DNA of 64,000 nucleotides from Reddybacter sp041277045. GTDB lineage: Bacteria > Pseudomonadota > Gammaproteobacteria > Pseudomonadales > Porticoccaceae. The stretch spans positions 62,001 to 126,000 of the forward strand of contig JBGFSY010000003.1 of the NCBI GenBank assembly GCA_041277045.1. Direction: 5' to 3'. The notes beneath the pieces were generated by a model, which saw nothing but the letters and a program-made list of their open reading frames with translations, ran no database searches and was not told the origin of the DNA. The position numbers were made by a program, and so were the translations under genes. Every line of letters begins with the position of its first letter. Position 1 is the stretch's first letter. Positions 18,254-26,973 of the stretch are shown here, one piece after another.

Positions 18254-18947
18254 ATGCCTGAGGTTATTTATGAAAAACGTGGAAAAATTGCCTATGTGAC
18301 ACTCAATCGTCCCGAGGCAGTGAATGCCCTCAATTTGCAAATGCATCAGCAGTTATGGGAGGTGTGGGAGGATTTCGATGCAGATGATAGCCTTCAGCTA
18401 GCCATTATTACAGGGGCCGGGGTTGATGTATTCTGCGCTGGTGCCGATTTGAAATCCCATGTTCCTATGTGGTTTGAAAACAATCGTGCTGGATACCCAC
18501 GAGACAAACTAAAGGATGGTATTGGAACGATTACTCGTGGCTTACACCGTATTTATAAGCCTATTATTGGCGCAATAAATGGTTGTGCTGTGGCTGGTGG
18601 GCTTGAGATAGCGCTAGCATGTGATATTCGAATTGCTTGCGACAAAGCTATGTTTGGCTCATTCGAAGTTCGTCGGGGCTACCATCACGATGACGGCGGT
18701 ATTGTGCGCATGGTGAATATTTGTGGCGCTGGGATTGCCCTGGGAATGAATCTAACAGGGTAGGCCATTGATGCGCAGCGAGCACTGCAGTGCAAGCTGG
18801 TCTCTCGTGTCGTGGCACAGGATAAGTCACTAGAAACGGCTGAAGCAATGGCTGCAATCATAGGGAGGTGTCAGGCTGGGACAAACATAGCACGTATATT
18901 TACAACACCCGTCGGGTGGATATCTTTAAGCCAATCACCGCAGCGGT
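18254..18947 (+). pseudogene. Crotonase (enoyl-CoA hydratase/isomerase), in-frame stop and truncated
   Basis: ATG 18,254 opens a good crotonase frame: YVTLNRPEAVNALN, then FCAGADLKSH (oxyanion loop region), GAINGCAVAGGLEIALACDI and MFGSFEVRRG. A TAG at 18,761-18,763 interrupts NLTG-(stop)-AIDAQRALQCKLVSRVV, after which the frame continues for about 60 codons before being lost at 18,947, inside the next crotonase remnant. The last 60 or so residues are missing. With the following pseudogene it looks like two once-tandem crotonase genes fused by a deletion. Confidence 0.85.
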
Positions 18948-19437
18948 GAGCGGCTATGCGGTGGCTGCGGGCTTGGAAACAGCCATGCTGGCCGATATTC
19001 GTATGGTTGAAGAAGATGCTGTTTTTGGCGCTCTGGAGGGACGCTGGAATATTGTTAGTGGCGATGGGCCCACCGTGCGTCTACCTTTGATTGTAGGATA
19101 TGCGTGAGCCATGTAAACGATCGTAACCGGTCGACCTGTTGATGCAGAAGATGCAGAAGATGCCTACCGCTACGGTCTCGCTAATGAAGTCGTCGCCATA
19201 GGCAGTAGTCTCGACAGGGCCATGACTCTGGCCAAAGATATAGCTGCTTTGCCTCAGGGCGCAATACGCACGGACAAAGAGACATTGGTGCGTAATGTCG
19301 GTCGTACCTTTGAGGAGAAATTGCGTAACGAAGCCGTAGCCACGTTATCGATGTCTATGCGCAAAGACAGACAAGATATTGGGGCTATAGCACTTAAGGA
19401 AAAGAAAATACCTGAATGGCCCAATCACGGATTATAA
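18868..19437 (+). pseudogene. Second crotonase remnant lacking its N-terminus
   Basis: This starts mid-domain: FKPITAAVSGYAVAAGLETAMLADIRM...FGALEGRWNIVSGDGPTVRL. A TGA (19,105-19,107) and a TAA just after it interrupt the frame, then TIVTGRPVDAEDAEDAYRYG and a normal C-terminus run to 19,437. The first 80-90 residues (CoA-binding N-terminal strands) are absent, apparently removed by the deletion that joined it to the preceding crotonase pseudogene. Confidence 0.8.
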
Positions 19438-19492
19438 AACTGAGGTTAAAACGGGACATGATTCCCTAAATCGGATTATCGATCAAAGGAGT

Positions 19493-20251
19493 ATGGTTAT
19501 GATTGAACGAGAAAAAATTGGCGATGTCGTCCTGCTGCGTATGTCTCACGGGAAGGCGAATGCCCTCGACCTGGAGTTTCTGAGGGAGTTGTCTCGAACC
19601 TTCGAAGAGCTCTCGACGTCCGATGTTGGTGCGGTTGTCATCACCGGGAGCGACGGGATTTTCTCTGCGGGTGTCGACCTAAAGCGACTGGTTGCTGGCG
19701 GTGTTGAATATACACGAGAGTTCATCCCGGCTTTGATAGACACGTTTACCCAGATGTTCTTTTTTCCCCGTCCGCTCGTGGCAGCCTGCAACGGGCATGC
19801 GATTGCTGGCGGTGCGGTGATGCTCTGTGCTGCTGATGTTCGCTATGCCGCTCGTGGCAAGGGACGGATTGGTGTGCCGGAGTTACTCATTGGTGTGCCA
19901 TTTCCATTGATTGTAATGCAGATTATAAAATATGCAGTTCGTCCAGATCAGTTTCAAGAAATTATCTACATTGGTAAAAATTATGATACTGAATCGGCGC
20001 TTGAAGTAGGTTTCTGCGAGCAAGTTTTTGAGGCTGAGAAGCTCATCGAAAGTGCCTGTGCGCGGGCGCAGGAGCTGGCAGAGATTCCAGGCGAAAGCTT
20101 TAGCTTCAGTAAGGCTGCTATGCGAGTCGGTGTCAAAGATATACTTTCACTACATAGCCACGAGATGGATAGCGCAGTAGTAGATTGCTGGTGTTCGGAC
20201 GAACTTGTAGCGGTGGTAGAAAAATACCTTGATAAAACCCCGAGAGCATAG
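19493..20251 (+). CDS. Enoyl-CoA hydratase/isomerase family protein
   Basis: 252 residues, intact. Crotonase fold: VLLRMSHGKANALDLEFL near the N-terminus, oxyanion-hole segments FSAGVDLKRL and ACNGHAIAGGAVMLCAADV, and RIGVPELLIGVPFP carrying one of the two Glu of true hydratases; QFQEIIY may carry the second. The reaction is therefore uncertain between hydratase and isomerase. The likely start is ATG 19,493 or 19,499 (both lie after AAAGGAG). It follows two crotonase pseudogenes on the same strand, perhaps the survivor of a three-gene acyl-CoA degradation operon. Confidence 0.85.
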   Translation: MVMIEREKIGDVVLLRMSHGKANALDLEFLRELSRTFEELSTSDVGAVVITGSDGIFSAGVDLKRLVAGGVEYTREFIPALIDTFTQMFFFPRPLVAACNGHAIAGGAVMLCAADVRYAARGKGRIGVPELLIGVPFPLIVMQIIKYAVRPDQFQEIIYIGKNYDTESALEVGFCEQVFEAEKLIESACARAQELAEIPGESFSFSKAAMRVGVKDILSLHSHEMDSAVVDCWCSDELVAVVEKYLDKTPRA

Positions 20252-20264
20252 TGTTCATTGTTAA

Positions 20265-20412
20265 GAGGGCCGATAAGCACCATCGGTGATACGACAGCGA
20301 TTCCGATCAAGCTCTCGTACAGGGCGGAACGGTGGCGTTTCAAGATACCAGCTATCGCCCGCACTGAAAGGCCTTGCTGGCACAAGGTTGATAACCTTAC
20401 TCTTTTCTTCAT
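20265..20412 (-). pseudogene. IS30-family transposase N-terminal scrap
   Basis: On the minus strand, LCQQGLSVRAIAGILKRHRS is followed after a frame change by ELDRNRCRITDGAYRP. Together these match the HTH and the xxELxRNxxxxGxYRP segment of IS30-type transposases. Nothing of the DDE domain is present. Confidence 0.6.
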
Positions 20413-20527
20413 AGTTGATCTGTATATAGAACATGAACTTATCTTTCTTCTTGCCGGAATTGGATAAGGCCTATTTTACAGCGCACCTTTTTATTTTTTT
20501 TAAACGTATCGCAGTAGATTTATGAAT

Positions 20528-21454
20528 TCAGCGTCGCACAAAGCGTTGCTTAAAAGCACGAGGGCTTAGTCCGATAATGCGTATAAACGCTTTGCGGCAA
20601 GCGCTAACATCTTCATAGCCGACTTCATTGGCTATCAGCTCAAAGGACTTCTGTGTGTTTTCCAATAGATCACAGGCTTTCTGTATACGTAAGCGCTGTA
20701 GATACTTGCTGGGCTTGAGTCTGGTGGCTTTGCTAAAGCGGCGTAAAAAAGTACGCTCGCTTAAACAGCAGGAACTCGCCAGCTTTGCGATTCTAATGAT
20801 GTTTGAATAATTACGCTGCAGGTTTTGCTGAACTTCGAGAATAATCTCGTCGCCATGATTCAAGCGGGGAGAAAACTGCTGATAAAATCGCTGCTCCCTT
20901 TGGCCGGTATCGATAAGCAGTATTTTACCCAGCTGACGCATGACGGTAGGTGAGATGAGCTGGGCCACTAACTCGAGGCCAAGATCTAGCCATGACATCA
21001 TGCCGCCGGCAGTAATTATGTCGCCGTCGTTATTAACAATGCTATTTAGGTTTAAGCGTGTTTGTGGGTATAAATCACTAAAGTCATTGGCCAGGGCCCA
21101 GTGGGTAGTCGCCTCACGCTCTGACAAGATACCTGTCGATGCGATGATGAAGGCACCGGCACAGGCTGAGCAAAGTATACTGCCTTCACTATGCCTCTCT
21201 TGCAGCCAACTTTGTAAACTGGCTGCGGGCCGCAAATAAAAATCACTCGGCAAACTGGGTGGCAAAATTACAGCTTCGTATAATTCACCGCTCACTGGTG
21301 AGGTCTCAAGACCCGTGAAGTCGAGGATATCTACTTTTAGATTTGCGCTTAGTCCGTGCTCAGCACTAACGTCATTCGCCATCGTGAACATTTCTTGTAA
21401 GCCGTAAACCGATGATTTTGGTGCGCCGGGGTAATCGACTATGGCAATCTTCAT
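20528..21454 (-). CDS. GlxA-family transcriptional regulator (DJ-1/PfpI + AraC HTH)
   Basis: 308 residues. The N-terminal DJ-1/PfpI-like sensor domain (about 1-190) has the elbow SILCSACAGAFIIASTGIL with Cys, TTHWALANDF and the GGMMSWLDLGLELVAQ signature of GlxA-type regulators. The C-terminal AraC DNA-binding domain (about 210-308) shows two HTHs (LASSCCLSERTFLRRFSKAT, IANEVGYEDVSACRKAF) and ends LSPRAFKQRF. It is intact, unlike the related pseudogene at 17,087-18,130. It is divergent from the HD-domain gene at 21,570, with a 115-bp shared promoter region, so that gene is the likeliest local target. Confidence 0.88.
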   Translation of the reverse strand: MKIAIVDYPGAPKSSVYGLQEMFTMANDVSAEHGLSANLKVDILDFTGLETSPVSGELYEAVILPPSLPSDFYLRPAASLQSWLQERHSEGSILCSACAGAFIIASTGILSEREATTHWALANDFSDLYPQTRLNLNSIVNNDGDIITAGGMMSWLDLGLELVAQLISPTVMRQLGKILLIDTGQREQRFYQQFSPRLNHGDEIILEVQQNLQRNYSNIIRIAKLASSCCLSERTFLRRFSKATRLKPSKYLQRLRIQKACDLLENTQKSFELIANEVGYEDVSACRKAFIRIIGLSPRAFKQRFVRR

Positions 21455-21569
21455 GGCATTTGTCTGTCTGTTTTGACCTATATTATGTCTATTGCGCCAC
21501 TAAAGTTCAAAGTTAGGAATCGACATAATACTTCGCTATACCCCGTGGTATAAAACCGGAGCGAAAAAA

Positions 21570-22109
21570 ATGCAGATAGAACAAGAAATCCCCTTGCTTA
21601 AAGACCTGTTGTCGGAGTGGGAAGACCTCATTGGAGCGGAATATAGGGGGTACCGTAATCATGTTTATCGAATGGTTCATTTTTGTTTGGCACTGAAAGA
21701 GTGTAATGCTGAAGAGCGAGAGAAAATTATTATTGCGGGAGCATTCCACGATATCGGTATTTGGATAGAAAATACAGCTGACTATATTGAACCCTCAGTA
21801 CCCCCGGCTATGGCTTACCTGGAAGGTAGAAGCCTCCAAGCCTGGTGTGATGAGATCGCCTTAATGATTACTGAGCACCATAAGCTGCGCGAGTATGTTG
21901 GCGGGCCCTCGGATTTTGTCGAGCTATTCCGAAAGGGTGACCTGGTGGATTTCTCTTTGGGATTATTTAAGTTTGGTTTGTCTAAATCCACGATTAAAGA
22001 AGTGAAGAATAATTTTCCAAATGCAAGTTTCCATAAAAACCTGGGTAAGTTAGCCGCACGCTGGTTTGTTAAACACCCTTTAAATCCAGTGCCGATGATG
22101 AAGTGGTAA
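21570..22109 (+). CDS. HD-domain protein
   Basis: 179 residues with one HD metal-dependent phosphohydrolase fold: first His in RNHVYRMVHF (H31), the HD doublet in GAFHDIGIW (H60/D61), and a further His pair in ITEHHKLREY. Such small HD proteins hydrolyse phosphomonoesters or nucleotides; the substrate is not predictable. A GGAG-type site lies just upstream of the ATG (CCGGAGCG). It is divergent from the intact GlxA-type regulator and probably its regulated partner. Confidence 0.75.
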   Translation: MQIEQEIPLLKDLLSEWEDLIGAEYRGYRNHVYRMVHFCLALKECNAEEREKIIIAGAFHDIGIWIENTADYIEPSVPPAMAYLEGRSLQAWCDEIALMITEHHKLREYVGGPSDFVELFRKGDLVDFSLGLFKFGLSKSTIKEVKNNFPNASFHKNLGKLAARWFVKHPLNPVPMMKW

Positions 22110-22781
22110 TTGATGAGAACGGCTTGGATGATGTTGATGTTTTGGTTTAACGGATTTTACCTGGCAGACATCGTTTAAAAAGTATGACTATCAGATAAAA
22201 TTTAAATAATTATTTATTGGGAAATAACCAACTCTTAGGGGGCGCTAAACCGGGAATTTTATCCCCCTCTCGAAAATCCCCCAGCTTATCGAAATAGTGG
22301 TTAGGTACGAGCATGCCGTCGTAGGGGCGGTTATGGCAGGCTCTGGGGTGATGCTGCCCCTCAAGCTTGTAATGACCGGGTGTGCAGGCCGTGCCAGCCA
22401 CTATGGCTACGGCCTTAGTGCAACGAGGTCAAAGTATTCCTTGGGTGTAGCGTTATTTTTTAAATGGCAGCAGGTGTTTTTTACCATCAAGGTATTAATA
22501 TTTATTGTTGGGTGTGGTATTCGTAGGGGTATGTTTCACGAGACCTCTGCGAAGTGCCAGTTTTGATTACCCAGCGTAAATTGATGCTTGCCAATCGAAT
22601 AGCGTGGCACAGATGAATGACACTGCTTCTTTTTGATGCTGAAAAGAAAAGCGCTTTGCCAAGTGTGCTGCCCGGTTTGATGTGCCTGTTCTTGAATTAT
22701 GCGACCTGAAGTTGAAGGGAAAGGCTAGTCAAGCTATAAAGTAGTATATTCCGATGCTTTTACGCTCGCAGGTTTATTGTT
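22110..22781. other. Gene-poor region with a possible gene remnant
   Basis: No convincing gene. A minus-strand open stretch 22,210-22,401 ends in a plausible protein-like sequence (NHYFDKLGDFREGDKIPG), and a second frame upstream adds a few protein-like codons, so a decayed gene of unknown family is possible. The region just before 22,782 should hold the promoter of the HTH gene. Confidence 0.3.
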
Positions 22782-23513
22782 ATGCCCCAAGTAAGCCCAC
22801 TCATATCTACTCTGAAGAAACAGCTTAAAGCCCACGGCATTACCTATGCTGATGTGGCAGATCTATTGCAGTTGAGTGAAGCCTCCGTTAAGCGCCTCTT
22901 CGCCGAACAAAATTTTACCTTGCAGAGGCTCGAGAGCATTTGTCACATGATGGGTCTCGAGATTTCAGACCTGGTGCAGAGTATGGCCAGTGATCAGCAT
23001 AAAATTGTTCAGCTGAGCCTGGAGCAGGAGGCGGAAATTGCTACCGATCTCTTGTTATTGATGATCACTGTTTGTGTGATTAGCGGCTATACCTACGAGG
23101 ATTTACTCGACCAATATGACATTCCCGCGCACGACTGTATTCAAAAGCTGGCGCTGCTGGATCGCCTAAAGATTATTGATCTGCTGCCCGGAAATCGTAT
23201 CAAACTCTTAGTTGCGCCGAATTTTTCATGGCATGCCAATGGCTCCATTCAGCGCTTTTTTCAGGAAAAGGTGGAGCAGGATTTTTTCAATTCACGCTTT
23301 GATAAAGAGCACGAGCAGTTGGTGGTTGTTAATGGCCTGCTGTCAAAATCTAGCAATGCTGAATTTCAGAAGAAAATTCGTGCCCTGGCCCTTGAGTTTA
23401 ACCATCTGGCGCAAAAAGATAAGTCACTACCCATGGCAAAAAAGCACGGTGCCAGTGCTGTGTTGGCTATGCGCCAGTGGCAATTCGGCTTATTTGAAGC
23501 CTTTAAAAAGTAA
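22782..23513 (+). CDS. Helix-turn-helix (XRE-like) transcriptional regulator
   Basis: 243 residues. The N-terminal HTH (about 8-65) reads LKAHGITYADVADLLQLSEASVKRLFAEQNF followed by LQRLESICHMMGLEISDLVQ, an XRE/Cro-like five-helix domain. The rest (about 75-243) is a helical domain with no recognised ligand site, seen in other HTH proteins of marine gammaproteobacteria. It lies 160 bp upstream of the VIT/VWA gene on the same strand and could regulate it. No palindromic operator was identified with confidence. Confidence 0.75.
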   Translation: MPQVSPLISTLKKQLKAHGITYADVADLLQLSEASVKRLFAEQNFTLQRLESICHMMGLEISDLVQSMASDQHKIVQLSLEQEAEIATDLLLLMITVCVISGYTYEDLLDQYDIPAHDCIQKLALLDRLKIIDLLPGNRIKLLVAPNFSWHANGSIQRFFQEKVEQDFFNSRFDKEHEQLVVVNGLLSKSSNAEFQKKIRALALEFNHLAQKDKSLPMAKKHGASAVLAMRQWQFGLFEAFKK

Positions 23514-23672
23514 CAAATCCCATCGCATCTTTGCCTAAGTAGCAGCGGGTAAACCGCCAGGTATTATCCGCCGCTACTTTTTTGGTGGCGCTGTTCATCA
23601 AAACCCCAAGCTACCAGACTCCCTCTCGCCATCATTTGGCCTGTATCTTTTTTATCGCTAGAGGGCGTCACA

Positions 23673-25760
23673 ATGAAACGTAACACACTGTTAAAAATAC
23701 TCTGTACCACCATCCCCCTGTTGCTCAGTGGCTGGAGCAGTGCGGCGGGTTTACTGAAACCGGTCAATAGCGGGCTTCCCGATTTGGAAATCCGCGAGCA
23801 CCATATTGATGTACTGATTGAAGAGGGTTATGTCACAACATCGGTCGAGCAAACTTTCTATAACCCCAGCGCGAATGACATGGAGGCCATTTATTCCTTT
23901 CCCGTACCCGAGTCTGCGGCCGTGGGGGAGTTTACTTACTGGATCGACGGCAAGCCGGTGATCGGTGAGGTTCTTGAAAAACAAAAAGCGCGAACAGTTT
24001 ATGAGGAGGAAAAGGCCGCTGGCAGAAATGCGGCGATCGTGGAGAAAGACGGCTATAAAACCTTTGATATCAGCGTCTATCCAGTACGGGCGCAGTCCGA
24101 CGTGAAGATACGCCTGGTGTATGTGCAGGCGGCGCACGCAGATACTGGGGTGGGTCGTTACCTCTACCCCCTGGAAGAGGGCGGGGTCGATGATGTGAAG
24201 CTGTCTTTTTGGTCGCGTAACGAAGTGGTAAGGGAAAGGTTTAGCTTTAATTTATGCTTTCGTTCCAGCTATCCGATTGATGCACTGCGACTGCCCAATC
24301 ACCCTGGGGCACTGATACAACAGGTGGCAGACGATGAATGGACGGTGGCCCTTGTCAATCAGAAAGAAGCCCGTGAGAGTGGCAGCGATAGCGTAGAAAG
24401 TGAAGGGCTGAGTCGTGGAGTCGCTACTGATTCAAAAAATGTCTTTTCCCTATCTCAAGATATTTTAGTGTACTGGCGACATAAGGAAGGGCTGCCTGCG
24501 ACATTAGACCTGGTGACCTACAAGCCCGATGCCAGTGGTCGGGGTACCTACATGCTAACCCTGACGCCGGGCGGCGAGTTGGGGGAAATAACCCAGGGTA
24601 GTGACTGGGTGTTTGTGCTGGATATCTCAGGTTCAATGCAGGGCAAATACGCGACCTTAATTGAAGGGGTGAGGCAGGGTCTGGGCAAACTTCGACAGGA
24701 TGATCGCTTTAAAGTGGTGTTGTTTAATAATACGACCGTCGATCTTAGCGGTGGCTTTCAAGCTGCCTCTGCGTCGAATGTCAGTAGCGTTTTAGCGCAA
24801 CTGGACCGCTATAAGGTGGGTGGTGGTACAAACCTTCATGGGGGTTTAGTCGAGGGCTTGCGAGGTCTCGATGATGATCGCCCCACGGGTGTGATTCTGG
24901 TGACCGACGGTGTTGCCAATGTCGGTGAAACCGGTAAAAAAGCCTTTTTGAAATTACTCCAAAATAATGACGTGCGTTTATTTACCTTCATTATGGGCAA
25001 TAGTGCAAACAGCCCTCTGTTGAATGAAATGACGGCGGTGTCTCAGGGCTTTGCGATTTCTGTTTCAAATGCCGATGACATTGTCGGCCAGATTATGCTG
25101 GCAACCAGCAAGTTGACCCACCAGGCCTTTCGCCACGTTGAACTCAGCATCAATGGCGTCAAGGTTAAAGATATGACACCAGAAAACATCGGTAGCCTCT
25201 ACCGGGGTGAGCAGCTCAATGTCTTCGGCCATTACTGGCAGCCAGGTCAGGCCGAAGTGGTCTTAACGGCGAAGGTAGGTGGGCTCGATAAAGAATATAA
25301 AACCTTTGTTGAATTTCCCAATGTCAGCCATCTAAACCCAGAGATAGAACGGTTATGGGCTTTTGCTTCCATTGAGCAACTACAGGCAAAGCTCGATTAT
25401 TTTGGGCAGGACGCCGATGTTGAGCAGGCGATCACAGATATCGCCGTCGAATACGGACTGGTGACTGACTACACCTCAATGATCGTACTGGAAGAAGCGA
25501 GGTTCCAGCAGCTCAACATTCAGCGTCAAAATAAACAGCGTGTTGAAACCGAGCATGCAGCGCGGGATGTCAGAAAAGCAAAGGCCGTTCAAAACCATCG
25601 CGCCGATACGAATAAGCCGATGTTTAATAGCCCGCGCCCTGTCAATAGAGGTGGATCTTCATCCGGTGGTGCCGGTGCGGTCAATCCATCGTGGCTAATC
25701 TTGATTGTTGCGTTAATGATTCTATCGTCTGCCCGTCGAAAAGACCAGCAGGCAATTTAA
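23673..25760 (+). CDS. Secreted VIT + von Willebrand A domain protein with GlyGly-CTERM-like tail
   Basis: 695 residues. A signal peptide (MKRNTLLKILCTTIPLLLSG...AA) leads into a VIT domain (about 35-165; HHIDVLIEEGYVTTSVEQTF, YSFPVPESAAVGEF, RTVYEEEKAAGRNAAIVEKD) and a VWA domain from about 308 with MIDAS residues D317-x-S319-x-S321 (DWVFVLDISGSMQGK) and later VTDGVANVG. The C-terminus is a Gly/Ser-rich stretch (NRGGSSSGGAGA), a hydrophobic helix (about 673-686) and a basic end (ARRKDQQ). That tail plan matches the GlyGly-CTERM sorting signal. The same VIT-VWA architecture is known with LPXTG tails in the marine proteobacterial sortase targets. A rhombosortase gene follows 2 bp after the stop. 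The likely role is surface adhesion or protein binding. Confidence 0.85.
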   Translation: MKRNTLLKILCTTIPLLLSGWSSAAGLLKPVNSGLPDLEIREHHIDVLIEEGYVTTSVEQTFYNPSANDMEAIYSFPVPESAAVGEFTYWIDGKPVIGEVLEKQKARTVYEEEKAAGRNAAIVEKDGYKTFDISVYPVRAQSDVKIRLVYVQAAHADTGVGRYLYPLEEGGVDDVKLSFWSRNEVVRERFSFNLCFRSSYPIDALRLPNHPGALIQQVADDEWTVALVNQKEARESGSDSVESEGLSRGVATDSKNVFSLSQDILVYWRHKEGLPATLDLVTYKPDASGRGTYMLTLTPGGELGEITQGSDWVFVLDISGSMQGKYATLIEGVRQGLGKLRQDDRFKVVLFNNTTVDLSGGFQAASASNVSSVLAQLDRYKVGGGTNLHGGLVEGLRGLDDDRPTGVILVTDGVANVGETGKKAFLKLLQNNDVRLFTFIMGNSANSPLLNEMTAVSQGFAISVSNADDIVGQIMLATSKLTHQAFRHVELSINGVKVKDMTPENIGSLYRGEQLNVFGHYWQPGQAEVVLTAKVGGLDKEYKTFVEFPNVSHLNPEIERLWAFASIEQLQAKLDYFGQDADVEQAITDIAVEYGLVTDYTSMIVLEEARFQQLNIQRQNKQRVETEHAARDVRKAKAVQNHRADTNKPMFNSPRPVNRGGSSSGGAGAVNPSWLILIVALMILSSARRKDQQAI

Positions 25761-25762
25761 AG

Positions 25763-26380
25763 ATGTTTCAAGGCTTTACAACAAAACTGACTTGCTGTTC
25801 TAGCAAGTCAGTTTTAATAAAAAGAGTCAATGCGCTTATTTACCCGGCAGTGTTTTTTCTAGTGCTAGTCGTACTACAAAACAATATGGCATTGTTTGTT
25901 TTTGACCGTACGGCAGTGAGTGATGGTGAGTGGTGGCGCTTATTGACGGCTCACTTTACCCACAGCTCTACCAGTCATGCCCTTTGGGATGTGCTGGCCT
26001 TTACCGGCGTTACCCTATGGCTGAGTCAGTATTCCATCAAGCAGATGATGATTTCTGTGGTTCTGGGCATTGTGGCAGTGGATATATTATTGCTCTCCTC
26101 CCTATCAACGCTTGACTACTATTGTGGGCTTTCAGGGATTTTGTTTTCAACGCTGGTGCTGGCTTGTTACCGTTTCAGACAGGTTAATCGTGGTGTTATC
26201 GGCCTGCTTCCTATGTTCGTCGTGTCTACCAAGGTGCTTTGGGAGCTTTCTTTCCAAAGTATCATTTTTGTCGATACTGCTTGGCAGGCTTACCCCGACG
26301 CCCACCTGGCTGGGCTGACAGCGGGTCTTGTTGGCATTGGTTTTTATAGGCGGATGAGCAGGACTTCTTGTTATATTTAA
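25763..26380 (+). CDS. rrtA: Rhombosortase (rhomboid-type intramembrane serine protease)
   Basis: 205 residues, six or so membrane segments. Rhomboid features: GEWWRLLTAHFTHSSTSHALWDVLAF in the N-terminal half, catalytic Ser124 in CGLSGILFS and catalytic His181 in AHLAGLTAGL. The short length and the WRLLTxHFxH wording match rhombosortases, which cleave GlyGly-CTERM tails, better than general GlpG. The ATG at 25,763 lies 2 bp after the stop of the VIT/VWA gene, allowing translational coupling; its Shine-Dalgarno is poor. A perfect hairpin lies within its first codons. In most genomes one rhombosortase serves many scattered targets; here the target-like protein is directly adjacent. Confidence 0.82.
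   Translation: MFQGFTTKLTCCSSKSVLIKRVNALIYPAVFFLVLVVLQNNMALFVFDRTAVSDGEWWRLLTAHFTHSSTSHALWDVLAFTGVTLWLSQYSIKQMMISVVLGIVAVDILLLSSLSTLDYYCGLSGILFSTLVLACYRFRQVNRGVIGLLPMFVVSTKVLWELSFQSIIFVDTAWQAYPDAHLAGLTAGLVGIGFYRRMSRTSCYI
25783..25815 (+). terminator. Terminator-like hairpin inside the start of the rhombosortase gene
   Basis: A 14-bp perfect inverted repeat (25,783-25,796 and 25,802-25,815, loop GTTCT) has an A-rich left foot and a TTTT right foot, the form of an intrinsic terminator. It begins 20 bases into the rhombosortase frame and so could attenuate protease expression relative to its abundant upstream partner. Confidence 0.65.
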
Positions 26381-26400
26381 AATAATTCTTGCAAAAAGGC

Positions 26401-26712
26401 GTGACACAACTGAAGTATTTTCTTCACCGCCTCTTTAATAAAGGTAGATTGTCATTATGTATAAGATTATTGCCACTATGTTTTTTCAGTGTCTTTAGCC
26501 TGTTGCGTGTCGACGTTTATGCAAGCCCTGCAGGCACCCTCAAAGGGGATAAAGTGAAAGGTCTGAGCCGCTACTGCACCTACTCAGACGGTGGTATATC
26601 GACTGTTGAGCATACTAAGCAGTGCCCGAGAAAAAACCCTAAGCCATCAAAGAGTGGTAGCCCACCCATCGTCAATATAGAGAAAAAGGGTGGCCGAGTT
26701 CTGGGCCATTGA
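26401..26712 (+). CDS. Small secreted Cys-containing protein, family unknown
   Basis: About 103 residues from GTG 26,401 (TTG 26,389 is also possible). A hydrophobic signal segment (LSLCIRLLPLCFFSVFSLL) is followed by a short mature part with GDKVKGLSRYCTYSDGGIST and KQCPRKNP: two Cys around a YSDG turn, probably disulfide-bonded in the periplasm. A second, diverged copy of this module follows directly in another frame (26,709-26,813). No function is recognised. It lies 20 bp downstream of the rhombosortase gene but lacks a GlyGly-CTERM tail. Confidence 0.55.
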   Translation: MTQLKYFLHRLFNKGRLSLCIRLLPLCFFSVFSLLRVDVYASPAGTLKGDKVKGLSRYCTYSDGGISTVEHTKQCPRKNPKPSKSGSPPIVNIEKKGGRVLGH

Positions 26713-26813
26713 GCGGGCAAAAAATTAAGGGTAATAACCGATATTGCTCTTATGCTGACGGCACCGTGTTAACCGTTGCGAAAAATGATAAATGTCGCAA
26801 CACGAGCCGCTAG
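26709..26813 (+). pseudogene. Second copy of the Cys module, out of frame
   Basis: SGQKIKGNNRYCSYADGTVL and VAKNDKCRNTSR repeat the GDKVKGLSRYCTYSDGG...KQCPR module of the preceding gene. It overlaps the end of that gene in another frame and has only a TTG as possible start, so a frameshift in a two-module protein is the simplest reading. Confidence 0.5.
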
Positions 26814-26973
26814 TATTTTTATCGCCCAGGGGAGGGTGTGAAAATAGTCTTATCAATCTTATCAATCTTATCAATCTTATCTTCGACGAGACTGGTTTTT
26901 TTTAGGGCGTAAGGATAGTCTGCCTGCGTTTCCAGAGCGTTGAGATAAATGATTATTGTCTGCTCGATATGGC

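Noticed and set aside
22210..22401. Possible gene encoding a protein ending NHYFDKLGDFREGDKIPG
   Set aside because: Short, no recognised family, and upstream sequence is broken; only noted as a possible remnant in the intergenic entry.
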